Below the pieces are notes generated by a model. That model worked only from the letters and a program-made list of their open reading frames with translations. It was not told where the DNA came from and did no database searches. From NCBI GenBank assembly GCA_964035545.1, contig OZ037773.1:6156251-6216250 (forward strand): a stretch of DNA of 60,000 nucleotides. The letters are read 5' to 3'. The translations under genes and the position numbers were made by a program. The DNA is from Bugula neritina (lineage: Eukaryota; Bryozoa; Gymnolaemata; Cheilostomatida; Bugulidae). This document shows positions 52,501-60,000 of this stretch, piece after piece. The stretch's first letter is position 1, and each line of letters begins with the position of its first letter.

Positions 52501-52730
52501 TGGGAGTGAGTTTCACTTTCAGCTTCGCCTGCCCCTGGTGAATAAATCTGCATAAGAAACTTGCACACTCTTGAACATTGGCAACATTTTAAGTTTTCAT
52601 AGCTTGGTATATGTTTCAACTGTAACCAGGCAGGAGATCCGCCTAGTTTAGAAGGAAAATAATGACTTAACAGTCTCCAGCTATCGTCACACTCTTCAGC
52701 AAAACCGAGATCCACACATGCTGAAGCCAT
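49569..52730 (-). CDS. PDCD2: PDCD2: MYND zinc-finger ribosome-biogenesis factor, with inserted segment
   Basis: Five exons join in frame, minus-strand order: 52730-51683, 51424-51300, 50822-50682, 50264-50151, 49739-49569 (1599 nt, 532 residues). The N-terminus (L-G-F-A-E, F-P-S-K-L-G-G-x-P-A-W-L) and C-x2-C-type pairs at 49-56 match PDCD2. The MYND finger spans about 293-330 (C293-x2-C296, C304-x2-C307, C313, H317, H326-x3-C330). The PDCD2 C-terminal domain (I-I-R-Y-N-R-G-G-R-P, C-E-S-C-G-A, D-W-G-T-L-L-V-Y-T-C, E-F-V-W-K-Q-D) fills the last two exons. Known family role: chaperoning a 40S ribosomal protein (uS5) during biogenesis. Oddity: about 168 Ser/Thr/Gln/Glu-rich residues (about 66-233) interrupt the N-terminal zinc domain, making it much longer than the roughly 344-residue human protein. 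Divergent with the ING gene. Confidence 0.93.
49849..49992. mobile_element. Small foldback (inverted-repeat) element
   Basis: About 144 bp in the last PDCD2 intron. The left arm (ggtgactaagtgcaacag...) and right arm (complement of ggtgactgagtgcaatag...) are imperfect inverted copies of about 45-50 bases around a G-rich centre. A similar single-arm sequence occurs at about 37215-37275, so it is repeated in this genome. No target duplication identified, so its class is uncertain. Confidence 0.6.
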
Positions 52731-54112
52731 TTCCGAAAGTAAATAAAAGTTGAAAATCGCTGTTTGCTAACTAAGGGTTCACCAATGGAGTAAATGTGTA
52801 AATTCATTAGTAAAAGTTCTGAAAAGTTGCCGTGTTAAAAAAACCCGAGCTATTGTTATAGCCCTGTGAACAGAAAACCACAGAGCTATTTCACAAATCG
52901 TCGGGGAGATTTAATTGATAGATGTAAAAGCACTCTAAAATAGCGTGAGAAGGAAATTTTGACAACAAACTATCTAATTCAGGTTTTCAGTTCATTGTCT
53001 ACGTACTCTCGTTCGGTTTACTCGATCTCACGCTCACAATGATCACTCTGGTGATAAGATAAATGTATTTGGCTAATAGTAATACTTAGTAATAGTTATT
53101 CAGTAACCTAAATGGTGATTCAGATTGTAATTTTAAAAATAAACGTATGCTGCATTTTGACAGATAAAACGGATCGTCGTAATAGCTATTATAATATTAA
53201 AACAGTATTACTAGTCCTGTTGTAACCTAATCCTATACTAATAGTAATAGTAATACTAATACTAATAGTAATAGTAATACTAATAGTAATAATAATACTT
53301 CAAGTTCAACTTCAACTTGTAGTTTACTTATAACTTATAAGTTATACACTTTATCAACACTTGCTAGTTGCTGTCTATTACTATTCCTTACTCTTAGTTT
53401 TTTACTACTGCTAGTAGTAGTAGTAGTAGTTAGAATTATGGTAATAGCTAATACTAATAGTAATACTAATAGTAATACTAATAGTAATATAGTTATCTTA
53501 TTCTTATTTAGTTTATTTATACTTACACTAACTCTAAGTCTAATGCTTATACTTATAACTTATGAGTTATAATTATAGTGAGTAGTTATGCAAATTACAA
53601 GCTCCAAATCTCAATTTACTATTACTAGTACTAGTAGTACTAGTACTACGTCTACTAAAAGTAAATCTAATACTAATAGTAATAGTATTAGTCTAATAGT
53701 AATAGTCATCCTAACAATAATATTAATATTAAAACTAATACTAATAGTAATAGTTATAGTAATACTAAGTCTTAGTCTAATAGTTGTAGCAATACTAATA
53801 TGTCAACCAATAATGAGTATCACTAACAAACAAGTCTAATACCAATGGCTATATTTATACTATAGTTATATTTATAGTGATACTAATAATGATTTATATA
53901 TATTAATTGTCAATGTGTACTGATAATGTAGTATATCGCAGTAGCAGTTCAAACTTTGAGTGATATCATTCTGAATTCGGTCAGCATTGTGGCTATCACT
54001 TGTCATTGTGAGACTGAGTCACTAGTCAGTTTATTATGATTACCATTATGATTATGATTGTGACAGGTTAGCTACGGTTTTCAAAGTTGACTTGGAATTG
54101 AAGATCATCATC
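52731..54112. other. Divergent intergenic region, PDCD2 / ING
   Basis: Carries both promoters and possibly a 5' noncoding ING exon boundary (tgtgacag at about 54059-54066). From about 53210 to 53830 it is cryptically simple sequence built from TAATAG, ACTAAT and TAGTAG blocks, which also produce a meaningless open frame at 53588-53839. Confidence 0.65.
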
Positions 54113-57100
54113 ATGACTATGATTAATCAAGCCCACGTTGAAGCTATTTGCTCCGCAACTTATTTGCAAAATTATTTGGACTGTATGGACTCGCTCCCAG
54201 ACGAGTTACAAAGAATTTTCACTCGTATCAGAGAAGTAGATGTGAAATTAACTGGTAACACATTTAATTTTCCGCTTGTCTCATTATGATTAACTTATCA
54301 TTTTGTTGTCAGTGCTATAGCCCTAACTTATCAGCACATAGTATTGTTTGATGTTAAGTTAATAACCATAAAACCTTTGCCTATGGTCAACTCTCAGAAA
54401 TGATTTAATTGACTTAAAACCACCATTTAGGATTGCCGAATTCTGCTTTAACCTTCCGGTGTAGATTGTCTGCTAGCAATTGCAGCTTATATTGAGTCTT
54501 TAGAATCATATGTGAAGGTGCAGCTCAGTTTATTTGTTTGTGCAGTCTTATAAATAAACTGCATAATTAGCAACTTGTGTGCTCATATAACAGTTTGTTA
54601 TAGCTTTAATTACCTAAGAGATAAAATTGTATATAACTTTTAGGCGTTAGACTTTAATTTAGTTTTATTGATTTTTAAACGCTTTCTCTGTAGACACTCT
54701 CTTTCTCTTACAATCTTATCCAGGTCTGTGGCATTAGCACTAGTTCTATATAACTCGTATGACACATTGACTAAACTGTTTATGATAAAGATTAAAGTTG
54801 GTGGAAGTTATGAGTTAATTACTTTTGCTGCATGTTCTGTAATACACAAGTAAGCAATCACAAATATTGACAGAAAAGTACCAAATTCTATATTTTGTGT
54901 CCTGTTTTTTATTATGCAGAGTTGGAAAAAGATTCCACACCATTTGATGAAGTCTTTGTAAAGCTTCAAGATGAAAAAGCAATAGACAGTAAATTTGTAA
55001 ATCGTTTACAAAGAATGCTGATAAAAATGCAGGTAAAATTTAACTTATACACTTGCCGTGTGAAATTAGTTTTTCAATGGTTTTATTGCAAGTTGTAGTC
55101 ATGGCGATTTGACTTCTTCTTGAGCACTGATTTCTCTTTCAGGAGTTAGAAGATGAGAAGATTCAGTTATCAAATATTCTGCTTGAGTTTATTGAAAACA
55201 GAAGCAAGTTGCTGGATGCTGATCGAGAAAATTTAGGTTTGTCTTCCTCTGCAAGTTATAAAGTAATAATTGAATTCTCCCACAAGTTCCTAACTGCTGC
55301 ATGTTTGAGTCTTGTTTGTGAAATATCGCTCTTTTAATTAAAAAACTAGTCTGGAATCAATTGGTTCACGCTTTAGGAATTTTATTTTGATGCATCGTGT
55401 TAATTATTTGCAAAATGAACCACAATGTATAGGATGTGAGCTCACACATTTTATACACTACCCGTCAAATCACCTAATAAAAGTAACTGCAACTGTTTTA
55501 GGTGGCTCCACATCATGCTATGTCAGCAGCACCATGTATTTTTTCTAATTTTTCATTTAAGTTTACATAAACTAGATATATATTACAATTAGCTCCTTTT
55601 GAACTTGCAGCTAAAATTCAAGTTGATATTATTTTCTTTTATACTACATTACTCAATCAATTTGTTAGTATTATTCAATTTCAATAGTGGGAGTTTGCCC
55701 CTCATGGTACGTTTTGAAGGAATCTAGACTCTTTCTCGTACTAATAATATAGTGTGCATTATACTGGTAACTTTCGGTGTTTTTAAAGTCATCAGATTTT
55801 ATAAATTTGACTTTTTTCAGATCCTGCCAATCATGTGATAAACGATGGACCATCCAATAAAGCCATCAACTCTACAGGCAAGAAAAATGGTAGTTCGGAG
55901 GCTAAGAATTCATCTAATGTCCAATCCTCTGCTTCCACACAATCTGTAAACAGTCATAAAGATTCAGCCAAACAGGTAACTCGTACTGTGTTCATGACTC
56001 GCTGTCTAATTTTCAGTATACTTTATTTTAACCCATACTCCGTCTCTTCCTTATACTGTAGTCTAGATTTTGACTCTAACACTCACTTTGACTCACTGCT
56101 CAATTGTGATTTTCATGAGAAATAGTAATATCCTTTTTACGCAATAATTGCTGCATGCAGCATGCATTACATTCTATTTATAGGTCATTGTCTTCTGCTA
56201 ATAAAGTTTCTTTGTTTTACATTTCAACTTCCAATACAATTTAGTTTCTTACTCTGCATAGATTTAAAATACATTATTTGTTATATATCTAGTTTAAGAA
56301 TTTAATATGTCAATAAACTTGGAAGAAACGTTTTCATCTGCCACTTATTATAACTAATTTGACTAGCTGCCATGCTATTACGTCATACAACCCTGTCATT
56401 AATATAACAAAAGAAACAATACACTTGGAAGAAACATTTACTTCTGCCTCTTATTATAAAGAATTTGTACATATGCAGGCTGAGCACAAGCCCCCGTTGC
56501 ACTCGACTAAGAAGAGGAAGCAGAGAGCTGTTGAACCACAGGCTACGACTAAATCAAACTCCGCCACGTGTAGAACTACATACAACTCTTCCCAGACTGT
56601 CAACTCGACCTCTTCTGCTGCCAACAGTAATAAGGATGAGCCACCAGCTAAAAAGGTAAACAGTTTGTCTAGATTGGCAAAAAGTATTAGGGAAGAGAAT
56701 TTTTATTCATCCGTGCATAGTATATTTTATGAGTAAGAATTTATTATTTGGGGTTACTTTGAAGTGAGTTGAATAGAGAACAATTGTATAATTCGCTTCT
56801 TGTGCATATAACTGAATGTTGCTATACTTGCTTCTGTGCCTCCCTCGCTTTCGCTGTAGCTGTATTTGTGCTGAGTCTTAAGAATATTTTATCATCTTGG
56901 TTTAGCAAGCTGACACTATCTTCTATCTTTTAGCAAGCCATTTCGTCTTCTGTACATGACGACTCCAAGGCTGCGTCTAGACTACCCGCTAAACGAAAGC
57001 GTCGTAGCAGGATTGGAGCTCACACTAAGGCTAGCAGTAAAGACGTAGTGAAGGAACCCAGTCCAGAGCCCGAGGAACCTTTATATTGCTTGTGTAGTCA

Positions 57101-57659
57101 GGTAGGGGCATTACCCAATTGTCTCTTCTTACTCTAAAGAGTGTGGTTGTGGGAAAATAGTTTGCTGCACAATTTTCACCTCAATAAATGTCTCACCAGC
57201 ATGCAGAACTCTGAAAGGTTTGATTGTTTTCCATCAGAATGTGTAATCTAGAGCTAGCCACTTTCTTGCTAGTGTTTTGATATATAATTGTTATGATACC
57301 AACAACTCTAAACGGAAGCAAATTAAGTTAATTACTCAAGTTAGGAAAATTTCTTTTCGAACATCTGCACCAATTTTTTTCAAAGAACAAACTGCACATC
57401 AGTATAATATATCCTGAGTATTATTTTGTCATTTTGAAAAATATGCTTAAATGCAGAATTTCATGTTGATGGAATAATTTGTATGTTTCAGATCTCATAC
57501 GGAGAGATGATTGGCTGCGACAATGACGTGTGTCCAATTGAGTGGTTTCACTTTAATTGTGTCAACCTAAATAATAAGCCAAAAGGTAAATGGTATTGTC
57601 CCAAGTGTAGGGGAGACAAACCCACTATTATGAGGAGAGGAGCTGATAAGATAAAATAA
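54113..57659 (+). CDS. ING-family (inhibitor of growth) PHD-finger chromatin protein
   Basis: Seven exons join in frame: 54113-54254, 54920-55032, 55143-55236, 55821-55975, 56479-56655, 56934-57101, 57492-57659 (1017 nt, 338 residues). Residues about 15-116 are the ING N-terminal helical domain ([14 protein letters not shown] start, then a histone-acetyltransferase/deacetylase-complex-binding helix pair). The middle is Ser/Asn-rich with basic nuclear-localisation clusters (K-K-R-K, K-R-K-R-R). The C-terminus holds a complete C4HC3 PHD finger: C279, C281, C292, C297, H303, C306, C319, C322, with aromatic-cage residues Y278 and W301 expected to read H3K4me3. ING proteins target acetyltransferase or deacetylase complexes to active promoters. 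The finger resembles ING1/2/4/5 as a group; I do not choose a paralogue. Candidate polyadenylation signals at 57922 and 57938. Confidence 0.93.
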
Positions 57660-57874
57660 ATCTGTAATATTTGCTTTAATTTAGTGTTGAAGTTTTTGCT
57701 TTCAAAATAATGCATCTGTAAACAAGCCAATGAATGACCTGTAAATAACTTACAATGATTAAACTAGAATGTATTAGACAATGTATGTTATTATGACTTC
57801 TTGTTTTTATCTTGTTGATTTATATATATAGTAATATAGAACTTTGCATGTTTTAGTTTTGCCAAGAGTAAAGT

Positions 57875-57880
57875 TTTATT
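57875..57880 (-). terminator. Candidate polyadenylation signal for ARP10
   Basis: TTTATT on the plus strand about 220 bases beyond the ARP10 stop. The ING signals at 57922-57943 lie on the other strand, so the two 3' UTRs probably overlap. Confidence 0.4.
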
Positions 57881-57937
57881 TATTTTCTATAATTTCCTGT
57901 AAATATTCAGCTTACCTTGTAAATAAATATTGCTTGA

Positions 57938-57943
57938 AATAAA
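57938..57943 (+). terminator. Candidate polyadenylation signal for the ING gene
   Basis: AATAAA about 280 bases after the ING stop, with another at 57922-57927. Spacing is reasonable; the motif is common in AT-rich DNA. Confidence 0.4.
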
Positions 57944-58102
57944 CAAAAGTATGAAGTGATAATATAGCCAGTAGTAAAATTGTGATGACATATGCCACAG
58001 TTTCTGATAAAAAGCATTTATAAATTTAGTCACTCAATTTCAACAGCGTTTATACAAGTAGCCCTCACATGTTCGTACATATTTCAGTTAGCCAATCAGT
58101 GT

Positions 58103-59682
58103 CTAGTCCATCAAACTTATGTTTGACCAATCAGGCACCAGACCATTGTTAGATTCAAAAGTTTCCCTGGTTAAAGCTTGTCCATCTAACTGTGAACAAG
58201 CTCCCAATATGGCTCCTGTGAACAGAAATAATAGAGAACTAAAACACCGAAAAGCATTTTCATATTCATGACATTTTATTAGCCACAATATATCAATACC
58301 ATTGCTGCTTTCATGGTACTTTGGTGAATGTTGACTATTTAGGAACTTATTACTTGGACCTTCTAAACACTTTCTTTAATCTGGTGAACATGAAAGGTAA
58401 TAATATGGCTGACTTCATACCATCTTCCAGTTAATGCTAATAGATATATTATAGTTAATAGTTTTCTTACAAATAAATGAGTTCCAAGCCTGCCCAAGTA
58501 TAATATAACACTATCACTGCATTACAACATTGATTACAATACAATTATATGATCAGTGTATAGATATGTACAATTAGAGCTCTTTAAAATCTAATGGCGA
58601 AGTCCTATTAATCACCTATGTTATTAACACTAAATACAGCCTCACCTCCTAGCCAGGCTGTGTAATTCTCCTTTACAGGGGGGTCATGAAAAGCAAACTC
58701 AGTGACGGCTATTTTCTGAGAGTACTGAGGAGTTTTGCTAAGAGAGGTCAGTTCACATTGTAGTCTGTGTTTGAAGCCGGGCATTGCGCAATTACCTCCT
58801 ATCAGCACTATGTTAGACAGTAGTTCATGTCTAGTATCTATAGCACACTGTAATAGAAGTAGTAATAGTATCTATAGCACACTGTAATCTAAGTAGTAAT
58901 AGTATATATAGCACACTGTAATAGAAGTAGTAATAGTAACTATAGCACACTGTAATAGAAGTAGTAATAGTAACTATAGCACACTGTAATATAAGTAGTA
59001 ATAGTATCTATAGCACACTGTAATCTAAGTAGTAATAGTATCTATAGCACACTGTAATCTAAGTAGTAATAGTATCTATAGCACACTGTAATCTAAGTAG
59101 TAATAGTATCTATAGCACACTGTAATCTAAGTAGTAATAGTATCTATAGCACACTGTAATCTAAGTAGTAATAGTATCTATAGCACACTGTAATAGAAGT
59201 AGTAATAGCACCTTATAGTAAGTATAGCACACTGTAATATAAGTAGTAATAGTAACTATAGCACACTGTAATAGATTGTAATAGTTGGCCAAACTAGAAA
59301 CCAGCCCATCTCTTCAGCATACTTAACTACGCAAAAGGCCCGCCCACCTCTAGAACAGCGTCCAATAAGAGATGAGCTAAAGTTTTCTCTTCGGTATCTT
59401 TATACAGAACTTCACATGCTGATTCTCGTACTTTCCCGGGAATATGCAGCATGGCGTCACCTTAAAATACCAACGCTATCAAAATAATAAACCATAAAAA
59501 CTAATACAGACTTATTGCAGTACCATTTTCGTTCAGAACATTTGCTCTTCAAATGCAAAATAATAAAACACAGGTGGACTCACCACTAACTGGGTACACA
59601 ACGTCTGCAGGAGGAGAGAGTGACTCTGGTGCTTCCTTTAGGGCTTGAGCTCTGTCGAATCTTGTCACAAAGCAGGTCCGCA
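58103..59682 (-). CDS. ACTR10: ARP10 (ACTR10), dynactin pointed-end actin-related protein, C-terminal part
   Basis: Four exons join in frame, minus-strand order: 59682-59584, 59460-59348, 58847-58646, 58215-58103 (about 175 residues); the N-terminal exons lie beyond the right edge. Recognisable segments in order: V-R-T-C-F-V, the S-P-P-A-D-V-x-Y-P linker, the C-A-I-D-T-R turn, the actin-fold V-L-I-G-G-N...M-P-G-F phosphate-loop region, P-P-V-K-E-N-Y-x-A-W-L-G-G-A-I-L-G, and a terminal P-D-W motif. This order matches ARP10, which caps the pointed end of the dynactin filament used for dynein cargo transport. The exon 58646-58847 begins T-G-T-G-C-T-A-T-A-G; that start and its acceptor recur throughout the adjacent minisatellite. 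Tail to tail with the ING gene. Confidence 0.9.
58848..59276. repeat. 34-bp minisatellite carrying copies of an ARP10 splice acceptor
   Basis: About 12 units of 34 bp (tatagcacactgtaatctaag core) in the ARP10 intron, directly abutting exon 58646-58847. On the minus strand each unit contains ttacag|TGTGCTATAGATACTA, identical to the real acceptor and the first bases of the exon. The real site is the last one in the series; using an upstream copy would reach a stop after eight codons. Confidence 0.9.
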
Positions 59683-60000
59683 CTAATTTATTCAAAACAA
59701 AGAAACATGGTCAAAGTATATAAACTCAAGAAACATAGTTGATGAATGTACTCGAAAAACATACTTCCTATATTATACTTGATATATTATATACTCAAAA
59801 AACACAATTAATGATTCACAATAACTACAAGAGGTATAATGATTGAACATATAGTTTATACGGCATACTGTAATAGTGCTGAGTAATGTATGAAATCCCT
59901 TCCTTTGTTTATATCGACAAAACCTTTATATTATAGTGATGCAAATGCATAGAATCAAAGAAAAGACAACCCCAAAATTAATCAGAGACCCACGCCAAAA
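59683..60000. other. ARP10 intron sequence running off the right edge
   Basis: Upstream (5') side of the visible ARP10 exons. AT-rich; no further exon could be recognised before the window ends. Confidence 0.5.

Noticed and set aside
53588-53839. Ser/Thr/Ile-rich open frame upstream of the ING gene
   Set aside because: Arises from TAATAG/TAGTAC simple sequence; no splice links to the ING exons.

Overview
This is a stretch of animal (metazoan) nuclear DNA: AT-rich, with split genes, GT-AG introns mostly a few hundred bases to over 1 kb long, many intronic minisatellites and DNA-transposon remnants. The gene set (ribosome-receptor/kinectin-like protein, DNAJC17, a TGF-beta-type ligand, PDCD2, an ING-family PHD protein, dynactin ARP10) is animal. 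An invertebrate is likely, but the sequence alone does not fix the phylum. I built exon models by joining exons at splice sites while keeping reading phase. Eight of the nine genes are intact or in frame over everything visible; 5' and 3' UTR limits are mostly unknown.

Layout, left to right: (1) 52-922 (+), last two coding exons of an unrecognised basic protein entering from the left. (2) 2516-4692 (+), a 127-residue single-pass membrane protein with a charged, lysine-rich tail. (3) 7098-28901 (-), a 22-exon kinectin/RRBP1-like ER-anchored coiled-coil gene of about 1069 residues. Its introns carry most of the window's repeats: a 486-bp hAT-type MITE with a perfect 8-bp target duplication, a 1313-bp pogo/Tigger-like element with 24-bp perfect terminal inverted repeats, and several minisatellites, including one of about 3.9 kb. 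(4) 31556-37048 (+), DNAJC17. (5) 41921-43263 (+), a TGF-beta-superfamily ligand with nine cysteines but almost no prodomain. (6) 44161-48305 (-), a secreted protein made of three two-exon modules, each with an H-x3-F-x3-[FL] helix followed by RPTGxP; I do not recognise this family. (7) 49569-52730 (-), PDCD2 with a long inserted low-complexity segment. (8) 54113-57659 (+), ING-family protein. (9) 58103-59682 (-), C-terminal exons of ARP10 (ACTR10), continuing beyond the right edge.

Two gene pairs are divergent (kinectin-like/DNAJC17 and PDCD2/ING). The TGF-beta-like ligand and the RPTG-module protein converge tail to tail within 0.9 kb, and both have TATA-like promoters. The remaining genes are housekeeping functions (ER and protein folding, splicing, ribosome biogenesis, chromatin, dynein cargo) with no obvious shared pathway.

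The two most interesting items are the RPTG-module secreted protein and the prodomain-poor TGF-beta-like ligand next to it. The third is a pattern: tandem arrays repeatedly start at or within a few bases of splice sites. In two cases the repeat unit itself contains the splice signal (GTGAGT donors at 339; acceptor plus first exon codons at 58848-59276).
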